From positions 1-64,000 of the forward strand of contig NZ_JADKYP010000014.1 of assembly GCF_015354405.1 (NCBI RefSeq): a stretch of DNA of 64,000 nt. Reading direction: 5' to 3'. The stretch is from Nocardia sp. BSTN01. GTDB lineage: Bacteria; Actinomycetota; Actinomycetes; Mycobacteriales; Mycobacteriaceae. The first letter of the stretch is position 1; the number at the start of each line of letters is the position of its first letter. The position numbers and the translations under genes were made by a program. The notes beneath the pieces were generated by a model that saw nothing but the letters and a program-made list of their open reading frames with translations, had not been told where the DNA came from and did no database searches. Positions 1 through 10,790 of the stretch are shown here, piece by piece.

Positions 1-543
1 CCGTCGATCAGTGTGCAGTTGGCCCGCATGGTTCGTGCTGAAGTCGAGTACCGACACCCTCTTGAGCTTCTGCAGGACTATTCGAACGCCGACAAGCACA
101 GGGCCTTGAGGCTGTGCGCGGCCGGTACCCTTTCCACGACCGGCGATGTTCCGCTCGCCGATCTCGACCTGGGGTTCCGGGAACTTGAGGTTGGATCCGT
201 GATTGCCACCGCTGCGCCGAACACGAGTCTCATAGTCGAACTCAATTCGGCCGTCTTGATGGAACGGCCAGGTTCTACAGCGATGGTGGCGCCTGTTGCA
301 GAGCTATCTCATCTCCATAGGTACGTTGCCAACGTTGTAGTGCCCGTGCTGATTACGGGTGTCGAGCTTCCTCGATCATTACCCCCGCAAATTGAACTCG
401 GCGATAACGGCGCTGCGAGCGCCGAACGGATCTCGCGGGGAGAGTGGGCCCCTGCTCCGGAAAGGTGGGCAAGCAAGACTCAAGAGCGCCTTGCCGACTG
501 GGTGGCAAAGCCACCGCTGCGGATGGCCAAACATCAGGGGTAG
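1..543 (+). CDS. Hypothetical protein, 5'-truncated by window edge
   Basis: The reading frame is open from base 1 and ends at a stop at 543, so this is the C-terminal ~180 residues of a longer protein whose start lies outside the window. Near the beginning it has the motif LLQDYSNADKHRALRL, an N-x-DKHR pattern I associate with a family of uncharacterised actinobacterial proteins. The rest has alternating hydrophobic segments like beta strands, followed by a polar tail. There is no signal peptide or membrane segment in the visible part. I assign no function. Confidence 0.6.
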   Translation, partial: PSISVQLARMVRAEVEYRHPLELLQDYSNADKHRALRLCAAGTLSTTGDVPLADLDLGFRELEVGSVIATAAPNTSLIVELNSAVLMERPGSTAMVAPVAELSHLHRYVANVVVPVLITGVELPRSLPPQIELGDNGAASAERISRGEWAPAPERWASKTQERLADWVAKPPLRMAKHQG

Positions 544-686
544 GTGCTCAGGAGCTGCCGCGTTCGTGTGGGTGGCTTCAAATGTGTCTCGCAGCAGCAA
601 AGTTCTCCCACCGGCCAAGTGTGGTGCAGGTCAGCCCGCCCGGGCTTGTCACCGTAGAAGGTGAAGGTCCCTGTTCGGGGGTCTGA

Positions 687-1030
687 ACTAGTTCCTGCCG
701 AGGTTCGAGAGGCGCTGATCGAACCGTTGCGTCAGTGCGCGGACGGCCTCCCGCCAAATATTGGCTTCTTCGATGTCGATGTCAGCGGTTCCGCGCTTGA
801 GGCTCTCGACGTCCTCGCCCCGGTAGCGCGAGCGATTCCCAGTTGTGGGCCTTGATGGGGCAGGACGGGGCGGCAGGCGATCGCTGGCGCGAATACTGTG
901 GCGCCGCGGGAACGAAGCGGACCTGGGAACGCTGCTGTTCTTGGTCCATGACCGGGATGTTCTCGTCCGGGGGGACCGCAGCCTTCTGCGTCGCGAGGTG
1001 GGCGGCGGACGGTATCGGCCGCCCGGCCAC
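687..1030 (-). pseudogene. Small hypothetical protein gene with a single-base frameshift
   Basis: Two minus-strand frames join into one coherent ~113-residue protein if one base is removed from the CCC run at 838-840 (GGG in the sense direction). The upstream frame starts at a GTG at 1030 and carries MDQEQQRSQVRFVPAA then KAHNW. The downstream frame continues NRSRYRGEDVESLKRGTADI and ends FDQRLSNLGRN at the stop at 687. Removing the base gives a seamless HNW-NRSRYRGED. The C-terminal half looks helical and charged, like a small plasmid or phage protein, but I do not recognise the family. Either real decay or a sequencing indel would explain it. Confidence 0.5.
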
Positions 1031-1350
1031 GGTTTAGGCAGTGCAGAGTCTGATCGACAGCTCCGGCACCCACATTGTCCGCCAAATAGTCAACGGCCTC
1101 GAAGGAGTTGCCGACATACCAGCGCTGGCAGCTGTCTCGGAAGCTTTAGTTCGACACCCGTCATCATTCGTACGCCGGTGGGCCATTGCCGCGTCCAGGT
1201 AATCACTGTCCTAGGGCGGTGACGGTTCGATGGTGCATCGTCCCGAGTCACTGCTGACGACTTACCGATTTCATTCCGCTTGCGCTGGCACGTCGACGAG
1301 GACGTGATGGTTCGCCGGATGGCGGTGACGAAGTCGCCGTGGTGGTGTGA
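1031..1350. other. Intergenic region without recognisable gene
   Basis: About 320 bases between the small frameshifted gene and the end of the ComJ-like gene. Short open frames on both strands have no recognisable motif and no convincing ribosome binding site. I see no strong hairpin. Confidence 0.4.
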
Positions 1351-2436
1351 TCAGGCGAAGTCGTGGTTCAGGAATTCGGTGCGGAGTCGAGTGATGAATT
1401 CTGGGTAGTCACGGCCGTATGTGGCGATGCCGGAGCGCACCGCTTCGAGCGCGGCTCTGATCGCGGTGATGTCGTTGCTGACGGCCAGCATGTAGGTTCT
1501 GGCGGCTTCGTACTGTGGGACGAAGTCGGTAGCTCCGGCGATGCCGGGTTCGATGGTCAGCGGTATGGCGGGGTCGGTTTGCAGGCGGTATGTGGTCAGT
1601 GAGTGGTTGGCGAAGTCCGGTGGTGGGGTGGTGCCGTGATCCATCGTGTCGAGGGCGGTGCGGAAGTCGTCGAACTCGACGAGGCCGCTGCGCTCGAAGG
1701 CGCGTCGCGCGCACCAGCGCGCGAGGGCCCGCAGGCGGTCTTCGGACAGGGCATCGATTTCATCGACTAGATCGCGGTCGAGGTCGGCGATTATCGAGGC
1801 GGCGGTGGAGATCGTGAGGTCCTCAGCGAGGCGTCCGGTGGGTGGGCGTCCGCCCCATCGGTTTCGCAGGGCGAAGACAGCCTGCGCTTCGGGGCTGTCG
1901 ATGGTGAACTTGGTCAGGGTCCCGTCAGGGCCTGGGGCATGGAAGTGTTCGTAGTCGACTTGCGGGAGTTGCTTCGTCGGCGGCTCGTGAGCGGTGTCGG
2001 TCTTTCGTAGCCGCGTGATCGAGTCTGTGGGGCGGGTTGTCGGGGTGATCTGGAGTAGGTACTGCTCGGTGGGTTCGGTGGCGATGCCGTCGAAGTCGAT
2101 ATCTCGGCCTCGGGCGTGCGCGCGTACGCGGTAGCGGCCGGCGGGGATGAGGGCGTATCCGTCGGCGACGCGACCATCGACGCTGAGCACTCGTAGGTCC
2201 TCGGGGGCATCGATCACGGTTTCTTCGACGGTTTCCCATTCCTCCAGCGCCGCGGTGGTGTCGTGGGTGTCGACTGTGAGGGTGGCTGGGCCGTAGGCGA
2301 TTCCGGTCAAGATGGTGACGAAGCCGGGGCCGGTCCAGATCAGGGTTCCTTCTGCGGTGACATCGGTGGTGTCGGTGCCGCTGCCGGCGAGCAGGAATTG
2401 ATGGTCGCTGACCTGGACGGTCCCGGTCTGGGTCAT
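1351..2436 (-). CDS. ComJ/Nin-like N-terminal domain protein, candidate nuclease inhibitor (immunity)
   Basis: A 361-residue protein with no signal peptide, so presumably cytoplasmic. Residues 1-130 have a SDHQF motif near residue 10, strand-rich segments, an ALEEWETVEE stretch and GRYRVRAHARGRD. This order resembles ComJ (Nin), the inhibitor of the Bacillus competence nuclease NucA, which carries SYHQF near its start and a G-x-Y segment late in the domain. Residues ~190-361 form an extra helical region I do not recognise. The gene lies 20 bases downstream of the NucA/NucB-type nuclease gene on the same strand, as expected for toxin plus immunity. The ATG start has AAGGGAG about nine bases upstream. 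The ComJ relationship is my reading of short motifs, not a database match; a generic hypothetical protein remains possible. Confidence 0.55.
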   Translation of the reverse strand: MTQTGTVQVSDHQFLLAGSGTDTTDVTAEGTLIWTGPGFVTILTGIAYGPATLTVDTHDTTAALEEWETVEETVIDAPEDLRVLSVDGRVADGYALIPAGRYRVRAHARGRDIDFDGIATEPTEQYLLQITPTTRPTDSITRLRKTDTAHEPPTKQLPQVDYEHFHAPGPDGTLTKFTIDSPEAQAVFALRNRWGGRPPTGRLAEDLTISTAASIIADLDRDLVDEIDALSEDRLRALARWCARRAFERSGLVEFDDFRTALDTMDHGTTPPPDFANHSLTTYRLQTDPAIPLTIEPGIAGATDFVPQYEAARTYMLAVSNDITAIRAALEAVRSGIATYGRDYPEFITRLRTEFLNHDFA

Positions 2437-2456
2437 TTAACTCACTCCCTTGGTGG

Positions 2457-4773
2457 TCAGGATCCCTTCACATAGAAGGTATCGCCGTCGAGTACGCGGT
2501 TTTTCACATAGAACCATCCGGTGATGCCGCCGCCGCGCATGTTGTCTCGCCCCGGCATCATGCACATACTGATCCCCGCCGCGTTCCAGAACGTCACCGG
2601 CACCGACAGGGGGACGACCCAGCCGCTGGGCATTCCTGTGGCACAGCTGCCCTGATAGGTCCTGGCCGGGCCGTTGGCGCCTCCGCCCTGGTTGGTGGAG
2701 GCGAAGGGGTATTCGTCGCACTGCTGGCCCGCCGGGCGGGGGCGCGGTACCCGGTTGCAGGAGATGTTGCGATTGTTCTGGATCTGGGCGTCGTTGGTAG
2801 TGCGGGTCAGCGGTGTGCCGTTCGGTGCTCCGGGAAGACCGCTGGCCTGGGCGTAGCCGATATGGCCGGACAGCGCGGGCACGTTGCGGGTGGTCATGTC
2901 CAAGATCGGTTCCGCGCCGGCGACGATGCAGCCGGAGGTGTTGCGGTTACCGACCTGATCGCAGCGAATCACCGGTGACACACCGGCCTTGGTGGTGACG
3001 GGGTTCGCATTGGATCCGGGCAGTGAGATCGTGAATTCGGCGAAGCCGTTGGTCCGCGAGATCGCTCCGATCCCCACCGGTGAGGACATGGTGTAGTCAC
3101 GCTGGTACGGCGTTTCGGCGACCGGGTGGGGCGGCTCGTTGTTGTTGAAATTGTGGCTGCAGCTACCGTCGCTGGTGCAGTAGACCGACATTGCGTATTG
3201 GGCGGCGTCGAGTCCTCCGGTGACGCCGGTTATGTGCAGGGCCGTGCGCACATTCCAGGTCGTGGAATTCCATGCAGTGGTGAGCTGGTTTTCCTGAACC
3301 ACTCCCAGCGTTCCCAACGGCGCGCCTGTTTCGCGGTCCAGCAGCGCCAATTGCCCTTCGCGCCACATGCATTGATACTTCCGATCGCCAGCCCACTGCC
3401 GGTGGGGAAGGTCCTTGCAGTACGGCTTGTCGAGCACGCTGGTCCAGCTTGCCTGCGGTGCCAGAGCCGGGGCCGGTTCGGGTCGGCACCAGCTGTAGCG
3501 GGGGTTGTCGCCGGTGTCGGTGGGCAGGTCCGTGCACAGCGGCAACTCGCCGAACATCTGCCCGGTGTCGGGCTGGCTCTTCGGTGCGAGGTCGGGCTGG
3601 GGGGCGTTGGTCCAGCCCGGCCCGGTCACCGCCACCCGATCGTCGTCACCACAACCGGGGCAGTTGCCGTCGTCGATGTAGTCCTCTTGCCAGTCGATAT
3701 CGTCGTCTTGCACCGCGGTGGTGGGCCAGCCGATGGTGCCGTATTGGAAGTCTTGATCGAAGGCTTGTCCGCGCTGCCTTTGATCCGACACCGGATACCC
3801 GTAGGGGCCTGCTTCGTAGTTCGTCATCGCCCATTTGGTCAAGATTCCGCCGGACGCCGGGTGCGCACCGGTCGAGGGGGACCAATAGATCATGCCGTGT
3901 TCGAACCGGTTGAACCGGCCGACGCCATCCGGCGCTACGGTTTCGTCGCTCGTCGGGTAGCCGAGATAGCCTGTTTCCCAGCCGGTTTCGCCCCACTTGT
4001 CGCGGATGGCGCCGGCGACGTAATAGGCGTCGTTGAGTTTCCAGTAGATCGTGCCGCCCTGGAAATACTGGCGGCGCCCGATATTGTCGGGGTTGACCAG
4101 CTCGTCGGAGGTCGGATAGCCGAGAACGCCTGCCTCCCAGCCGTTGCGCTGCCAAGCGGCGAAGAAGTGGTTGGCCACCGGATGCGCTCCACCGGCCGGT
4201 GACCAGTAAATCGGGCCGTTCTGGAATGTCGAGCGTTTCCCGACCCCGTCGGGGTTGGTCAGCTCGTTCGACGTCGGCCACAACAGGAAACTGTTCGGGC
4301 CGCCCAGCTCGTTGTATTTGTCGCGGATCGCGCCGCACACCTCATATGGCGCCGGCCAATACACCTGACACCCGGGTGTGGCCAGCGGTTGCGGCGCGCT
4401 CGCGGTCGCCTCCATGGTCTCGGCTTTGTCGGCCTGCTCCCTTGGTGAATCCGTCGGGCACCTTCTCCCGATCCGACCGCATTTTTCCAGGAACCACTGT
4501 GCGATTGGGGTTCTCGGTCGGCTTCCAGGCGCCCGCAGCCGGATTGTGCGGTGGTGTCGGCGCCGACTGTGGTGGGCTCGTCGGCCGCGGCGAGCCGGGT
4601 GGTGGGATGGAGCTGCTCGTCGGCGGTGGCGAGGAGGTCGGTGGTGGATCCGCAAGCGCTACACCGGCACCACCGGTGATCGTCAATGCGACAACGACCG
4701 CGGTGACGAAGGGACGCGCACGTACCGCACGGCGGCGGCCGGTGGCGGGGTAGTGAAGACGTGGTCGAGCCAT
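2457..4773 (-). CDS. Secreted LGFP-repeat protein with C-terminal NucA/NucB-type DNase domain (apparent frameshift)
   Basis: Translation from the ATG at 4773 (AGGGAGG upstream) gives a basic start, a hydrophobic segment TAVVVALTITGGAGVALA typical of a Sec signal peptide, and a Pro/Ser-rich linker. The frame then breaks at the CCC run 4439-4441. Deleting one base restores VPDGFTK-EQADKAETMEA and a ~770-residue protein. Four LGFP-type repeats follow, with GYPTSDE plus F-x-G-x-IYW patterns, a module that binds mycolate/arabinogalactan walls. The C-terminal ~120 residues contain CDEYPFAST, YQGSCATG and LDGDTFYV, matching the DNase_NucA_NucB pattern. I infer an exported, wall-associated nuclease for DNA degradation or contact toxicity. 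It is followed 20 bases later by the ComJ-like gene. The frameshift may be a sequencing error. Confidence 0.75.
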
Positions 4774-5451
4774 GACAACCTCCCTGATCTTCCCCAGTAA
4801 CGTTGCCGCTGAGCCGATTACGCGCTCGCGGCAACCGTCCACGACCATATCGAACATATGTTTGCCCTACTGGTGTGTTGCTGGTCGCGTGTCCGATATG
4901 TTGCGCGTCCGTTATGTCTGGATGTTGGCGCGGTAGCGGATATGACTGTGACTCAGCGGATTTAGGATTCCGTCCCACGAGCAAGGGGGAAATCGCCTTC
5001 AGCTGGGCCGGTTCGAATTCCGGAGGCAGTAGCAGCTTCCGGGCAGCGCTGCGTAGTGGTGTGCGCGGCCGGCGGTGTTCATGTTCGTTGCGCGGCAGTG
5101 CCTGCCGGGTGTTCCCGCTGCGGTCCGGGTCTACTGGCAGGCCAGTAGACGAGTGTGATCCCGCCGACCAGCCGGGATGTTGCTGTGCGCCGGAGTTTCC
5201 AGGTCCGCAGTCGCTACGATTTTCCGCCGACCGCGGTGCTCGAGGTGGTAAAGGACACGGATCGATCAGGCACCGGTGAATTCTGAGCGCCAGGCAATCT
5301 CGATGTCCGGAAAGCGTCGCTTGGCACACGGCTCGCCCTCGGACATCGTGATGTGGGATGGGAGGCCGCACATGTAAGGCCGGACGGCCGCGCTTTCGCG
5401 CCGCGCCCTTCTTCCGCGGAGTTGTTGCCGGCCGGTTCCAGGGGCGCGGTG
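4774..5451. other. Intergenic region between nuclease and nucleoside hydrolase genes
   Basis: About 680 bases that must hold the promoter of the nuclease operon. Open frames here, for example 4803-5279 on the plus strand, are Arg/Cys/Ser-rich and look like non-coding shadow. A short self-complementary CCGGTTCGAATTCCGG lies at 5008-5023 but does not belong to a tRNA. I see no gene. Confidence 0.4.
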
Positions 5452-6387
5452 TCAGATGAGGTGTGCGTAAATTTGTGCCATGACGCAGCCTATGACCTTG
5501 TCACCTTGGGCGGTGGTCGCCACAAGGGCGTTCGGTTCGGCTTTGCGGGGGACCCGGAGTTCGCAGATGGTTGCGCCGCGGCCGATGGTGCGGCTGAGTT
5601 CGACGTCGACCCGGGCAGGGGCGAGTTCGAACAGTTCAGGCCAGAGCAGGTAGGCGGCGGCGGAGGGATCGTGCAATGCCGCGGGCCGGGGTGTGTTCGG
5701 GTCGGTCATGCGTAGGTAGAAGCCGACGTGGTCGGCGACGATATCGGCGCGTTCGGTGCCGATGGTCCGCAGCTGGTGTTCGTGGTCGGGGGTGATGAGG
5801 ACTTGGCGGGTGAGGTTGAGGCCGAACATGCGCAGCGGCGCGCCGGAACGTAGTAACCCGTCGAGTGCTTCGGGGTCGGCGTAGGCGTTGAATTCGGCGG
5901 CGGCGGTGTGGTTGCCGCCGGTCGTCGAGCCGCCCATCCACACCACCGCGTCGATGGCGTCGACCAGTTCGGGGTGGAGCAGCAGCACCACGGCGATGTT
6001 GGTCAGGGGCCCGGTCGCCAGGATCGTGATCGACCTGGTCGCGGCCGAGCGCAGCGTCGAGGCCAAGGCGTGGATCGCGTCGACGGGCTCGGCGGCGCGC
6101 TGAGCGGCGGGGAAGCAGCGGCCCAGGGTACCCATGGCACCGGTGCCGAGGAGCCGTTCGATGGTTTGGGGCTCCTGCGCCAACGGTTTGGCAGCCCCGC
6201 GGTAGATCGGAGTGTCCAGTCCGCAGAACTCGGCGACGGCGAGGGTGTTGGCGGTGGTGTTGTCCAGGCTGGTATTGCCGACCACTGTCGATATCCCCAA
6301 CAGCTGGATCTGTGGTGCGCGCGCGAGCACCATCAACGCGAGTGCATCGTCGAACCCGCTATCGCAGTCCATCCACACAGAACGCAT
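5452..6387 (-). CDS. Nucleoside hydrolase (inosine/uridine-preferring family)
   Basis: A 311-residue protein, the usual size for ribonucleoside hydrolases that cleave the N-glycosidic bond of nucleosides to ribose and free base. The N-terminus has the calcium- and ribose-binding aspartate cluster MDCDSGFDDAL (residues 6-16), close to the family DxDxGxDD. Further on are ATGPLTNIA, VWMGGSTTGGNHT and AAEFNAYADPEA, matching the conserved core; the active-site aspartate segment near the C-terminus is LHDPSAA. The Pro of DCDPG is replaced by Ser. A GAGAGGGGG element precedes the ATG. It stands alone, with long flanking gaps on both sides, and probably serves nucleoside salvage in the cytoplasm. The exact base preference cannot be read. 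Confidence 0.9.
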   Translation of the reverse strand: MRSVWMDCDSGFDDALALMVLARAPQIQLLGISTVVGNTSLDNTTANTLAVAEFCGLDTPIYRGAAKPLAQEPQTIERLLGTGAMGTLGRCFPAAQRAAEPVDAIHALASTLRSAATRSITILATGPLTNIAVVLLLHPELVDAIDAVVWMGGSTTGGNHTAAAEFNAYADPEALDGLLRSGAPLRMFGLNLTRQVLITPDHEHQLRTIGTERADIVADHVGFYLRMTDPNTPRPAALHDPSAAAYLLWPELFELAPARVDVELSRTIGRGATICELRVPRKAEPNALVATTAQGDKVIGCVMAQIYAHLI

Positions 6388-7035
6388 GCATTTCCCCCTC
6401 TCTCACGCACCGCAGCAGGCAGCCGAGATGTTGATCGCCAGAAACGCCGCCTGTGCCACGAGAGCCGCGGCGCGGGGCCACAATATCGGGATCGGGACCT
6501 GGGTGGCGCCCAATTTCGGTGGGCCCAAGATGATGTCGTGCAGGATGGGGCTCGCGTGCGTGGGGCTCGATTGGCTCCGCAAGGCAAGGCCACCCGATAC
6601 CCGCGCGGGCTACTCGTCTCAACTGTCGCGCTGGTACCGCGCAACGAACCGCGCGCGCAATTGCTGCTGTAGGAACACAAAACGATGGCCGCTCTCCCGG
6701 AACACCAGTGACGAATCGTTCGACCGTTCGCCAGTGGGCGGTCGTCCGCGATGCCACTTTGGGCGCTGTCGGTGACAGCGGCAGCGTCGCCCGCGCCCGT
6801 GCCGACGGCGGGCTGGGTTTTGATCCGGAAGTCGTTGGTGTCTTCACATGCGCTCCCGTGGCACTGCTGCCCGTAACTGGTTGTGCTCGACTGTATTTCA
6901 CGCAGAAGTCGACCCGGCAGTATGTCAGTGGTACTCGGTGGAAACGGATGCCAATGTCGGTTCGGCCGGATACCGTGTGAGCGCGACAGATTCATGGTGC
7001 GGATGGTGCCGTCGTAGCGAGGAAGGGGGCGCGCG
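6388..7035. other. Long intergenic region, no gene recognised
   Basis: About 650 bases upstream of the nucleoside hydrolase and of the broken helicase gene. Frames on both strands are open for 100-300 codons but have the Arg/Pro/Ser-rich composition of high-GC shadow frames and no motif. Promoters for the two divergent neighbours should lie here; I could not define them. Confidence 0.4.
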
Positions 7036-7710
7036 GTGGAGGAAGGCTCGATCTCAGAGCTTGCCGTGTTGTGGGGAATGGCGGATTGCACGTTGGCGGT
7101 GCCGCGGTTCGGTGAGCCGGGCTGGTCGTATGAGGAGACTCTGCTACTGGCGTGCCCGAAGGGCATTCGACGGTTCATGTTGCGCGAAAGCCGTTCGAGT
7201 ACAACGGGAAGCAGTTGCGCTACGTCGCGTTGATCTGTCCCGATTGCGCCCACGCGTACGAGATGCGGGACTTCGCGTTCACGTCCTACGCTCAGGTGCG
7301 AAACGCGTCTTCAGGACGCGGGCCCCGGCCACAGCAGGGGAACGCCTCTCGCTCCCGCACCGCTTCACCCGCGAGTCAATCGCGGCCGAGTTATGAGCCA
7401 ACGCACGAGCAGCAAGCGGTGATCGAGGTTGCGAGGGCTGGAAAGCATCTTGTTGTGCAGGCCGGCGCCGGTGCGGGAAAGACCAGCACGCTGGAGTTGG
7501 TGGGTCACGCGTTGGCGGGCAAGAAGGTCGCCTACACCGCCTACAACAGGGTCACCAAGGACGAGGCGAGCCGCCGATTCCCCTCCCACGTCCGCTGCGC
7601 CACCGCGCACGGATTGGCCCACCGGTTTCTGCAGCGCTACCGACATCGACTCGACAACACGCAGCGACAACGGGCCGAAGACCAAGCCAGAATCCTGGGC
7701 ATCCAGCCAG
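7036..7710 (+). pseudogene. UvrD-like helicase, N-terminal remnant (frameshift plus 3' truncation)
   Basis: A GTG start at 7036 with AGGAAGGGGG upstream opens a protein that must shift frame at about 7155-7157 (one base missing after CCC) to read TLLLACP-EGHSTVHVARKP. The region carries CPEGH and ICPDC, a possible zinc-binding knuckle. It continues with a Q-rich linker, then YEPTHEQQAVIE and the Walker A QAGAGAGKTSTL, followed by YTAYNRVTKDEASRRF and ATAHGLAHRF, typical of superfamily 1 UvrD/F-box-type helicases. Homology stops near GIQPG at about 7700, where the sequence becomes the antisense of the methylase-helicase gene. Most of the helicase, including motifs II-VI, is missing, so it cannot be functional. 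It is probably a plasmid or ICE remnant. Confidence 0.7.
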
Positions 7711-10700
7711 GCAGGCGTAGGTGCGAGCCGTCGAACTCGGGGGCGACGATGGTGTTGAACAGCTCGTTGTAGCGGTCGATCAGTCGCTCGCGACGGGCGG
7801 GATCGCCTTGCAGCGCCCACATTTCGAACTCGGTCGCCAACCGGCGCGCTTCGGCCTGCGCGGCGCGGGTGGCACGAGTGTGGAGCTTGTCCCCACCGGT
7901 GGCGGCGTGGAACTCCTTGGATTTGTTGATCTGGATCGGTTTGGAGTTGCACAGCGCGGTCAGGATGTCGATGTGGTCGAAGCGCTTGCCGGCGACACCG
8001 CAGCACGCGACACCCAACTCGTCGGCTTGGGCGTCTTCGAAGTTGTAGCCGCCGTCCTGGTTCGTGTAGAACTTCGGGGCCAGCCCCCACTTCTCGACGT
8101 CGGCGTGCCAATCGTCGTACTCTGGAACATCGATCACCCACTCCCCGGCAACTCGGTCGACGAGCACCGGATGCCCGGCCGGGATGGCGAAGGTGTCGCG
8201 GATGAACTGCGCGTACTCGTTGGGCGGCACCCAGACCGCGCCGAGGCGGATATCGACATCGGTGCGTCGTGCAGGCAGAACCGCGGTCAGTGCTTCGACG
8301 GTTGGCGCGATAGCGGGGATCGGTGTCCACCCGTTCGTCGCTGCGGAGAGCTTCTTGAAGACGTTGCCCGACAGGTAGGACGCGGCACAGATCCAGGTGT
8401 CGGGATCGGCGATCGACCGGAACGCGAGCCCAGTCTCCACCAACTGCTGGGCCGCATCCTCATCAGAAGCGGTGAGCAAGCGGGCAATACGGGGCACGTC
8501 GATGACCCCGGTCTCGTCGAGGCTCACCGCCACCGCGTCTTCGATGCTGGTGGCGTGGGTGATCGGTTGTGCCGCAGTGGCGATCACATCGGAGGTGAGC
8601 AGCGGCCCTTTGCTGGCGCGGCCGGTGTCTTCGTCGAAGACTTCGAGCGCGAACACCAGCGCGATAGTGGGATCGTTGCGCAGGACGCCTTCCAGATGCG
8701 TCTGCTTTCGGAACGGTTCGCGTTCGGGTTCCCACGCTTGTTCCGTGAAACCTTCGAGCACCTCGTCGGGAATAGGCCCTAGGAACGGCTGTCCGGGTTC
8801 GCCTTGTTCGGCACGCCAGGCGGTGGCCGCGGCATCGACGCGTTCGCGGTGGCGCTTCTCGGTGACCGGCGGCGGTTCGACCCAGGTGAATCGGTTGATG
8901 AAGCCGTAGGTTTCGAGATAGCGGTCGTAGCGTCGGTTCAGCTCACCGCGCAGCGCGGATCGTTCGGCGTGATCGCGTCCTTCGAGCTGCGCTTGCACGA
9001 GAGTGGCGGCGACATCCCGTAGTCCGAGCAGCTCCCGCCATTCGGCGATCCGGCGTTTCCCGCGTACCGGGGCCTCGGTCCAGTCGGTGCCGGTGAACAC
9101 CTCGATTCGCCAGAGCTGCTTGTTCCACCGCAATGTGTCAACCGCGACCTCGGTGCTTTCCTCGACTGGCGTGACCAGACCGGTGCCGAAGGCATCGGGA
9201 CTGGCGATGACAGTGGACGCCGGTGTGGCGGTCAACCCCCAGTCCGGCGTCGAGGCCGTTGTCGATGATGCGGGTCAGTCGGCCCGCCACCAGGCGAGCG
9301 AGTTCCTCACCGACGGGGCCGTCGATGTCGAGTGCATCGCGGCTGTATTGGCGCTGTCGCCAGCACAATTCGCCGAGGATGTGATCGGAGTGGGCGAGGA
9401 AGTACTTGTTGAGTTCGACTTCGCGGCGGTACCCGTGCTCGTCACGCACTGTGGTCATCCCCGATTGCAGGTACAGCCGGGTGTCCGCGGTGGGTTCGCG
9501 GCCTTGCTCACGCACTCGCCAGATCAATAAGTCCTGCACCACTCCGGTACCGGCGACGCGCAGGAATGCCTTGGCGGGCAACCGAAGCGCGCCGACCAGA
9601 TCCGCCCGCGCGGCCATATGCTCGCGGGCGGTCGCGTCGCGTATCTCGCTGGTGAAATGCGAAGTCAGAACTGCGACATAGCCGCCGACACCGACCAGGT
9701 CGAGGGATTTGACCAGGAAGTGGTTGTGGATGGAGAAGTTCGCGGCGTTGTGGATCGGATCGTAGAGACGCACTTTCCCGAACGGCACGTTCCCGATCGC
9801 CAAAGCGAACGCGCCCGCCTCCACTCGGGTGTCTTCGAATCCCTCGCAGCGGATCTGCGCCGAGGGATACAGCGCCGCTGCGGCGCGGGCGGTGATCGGA
9901 TCGCACTCCACCCCGACCATCACCGCCTCCGGCGGAGCTTGGTCGATGAAAACTACTGCGCCGCAGCCTGGTTCGAGGACCGGTCCGCCGGAGAATCCGG
10001 CGCGGCCGATGGCCTCCCAGATCGCCTGGGAGACGGTGGGGTCGGTGTAGTGAGCGTTGAGAGTGCCTGCGCGGGCGTGTGCCAACTCCGTGCTGTCGAG
10101 CAGTTCGTGCAGCCGTGTGTGCTCAGCCTGCCATTGCGGGTCGTCGGTGGAGATCCCTGGCAGCGCACCCCACCCGGACCAGGCGGCGATCACCTGCTGT
10201 TCCTCGGGCGTCGCGTAGCGGTCCTCGTTGTCGAGGCGGCGCAGAGTCTCGATTACGCGGAGATTCGCGTGCGCGCGGTCGATCTCCTGCGACGGAACCC
10301 ACAGCCGGGTTCCCGGCTCGAAGTTTACCGGCGCGGGCAGGTCACCGCTCGCCGCTGCGTCCCGAACAGGTGTGGGAGAGGGCGCGGGCTATCGGGCGTG
10401 GTGACGGCCACTTCCAAGGGGGTGGCTGTGATCTGCTGCGCCGAGATATCGGCTTCTTCGAGGTCAGGTGTGGCAGAGCCGGATTCGGCTGCGGACTGGC
10501 TCGCGGCTTCCTGCCATCCGCGTAGGTATTCGTTGATCAGGTGGAGGACGTGGTCGGGGTCGGTGTTGCTGCGTGCCAGCGCCGTCGCCAGATCGGGGTC
10601 GATTGGAGCGGCGGGGTCAGTGCGTCCGTCACGGTAGGCGTCGCGCCCCAGCGCGAGGAAGTCCTCGGGAGCCATTCCCGCCAGCGCGATCGCGGTCGCA

Positions 10701-10726
10701 TCGCGGTCGTCGGCGGCGCTATCCAT
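7700..10726 (-). pseudogene. N6-adenine DNA methylase-helicase (DarB/N12-class type), frameshifted and truncated
   Basis: Three consecutive minus-strand frames form one protein of ~1,000 residues. The first (from MDSAADDRD at 10726; in-frame starts extend to 10873) runs to about 10,380, where one base in a GGG-rich stretch breaks it. The second contains WSGWGALP, the SAM-binding LEPGCG and the catalytic-type IGNVPFG with NFSIHNHFLVKSLDL. At the CCCCC run 9236-9240 an extra base breaks DAGLG-LTATPAST, and the third frame continues to LRLPGW near 7,710. There the gene is cut off and fused to the broken UvrD-like helicase, before any helicase motor motif. Such proteins are large SNF2/DEAD helicase-methylases of plasmids, phages and ICEs, used in restriction evasion. 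The motif order is clear; the exact family is inference. Confidence 0.75.
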
Positions 10727-10790
10727 GGCGGTACCGCTACCCGTGCTGGTCGACGCGGCGGACGCTGCCCGTTCCGGAATAGGTTGCGCC

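Noticed and set aside
5008-5023. CCGGTTCGAATTCCGG, resembling a tRNA T-arm or att core
   Set aside because: The flanks cannot form acceptor, D and anticodon arms, and the stem pairing is wrong for a T-arm. It is a short restriction-site-like palindrome.
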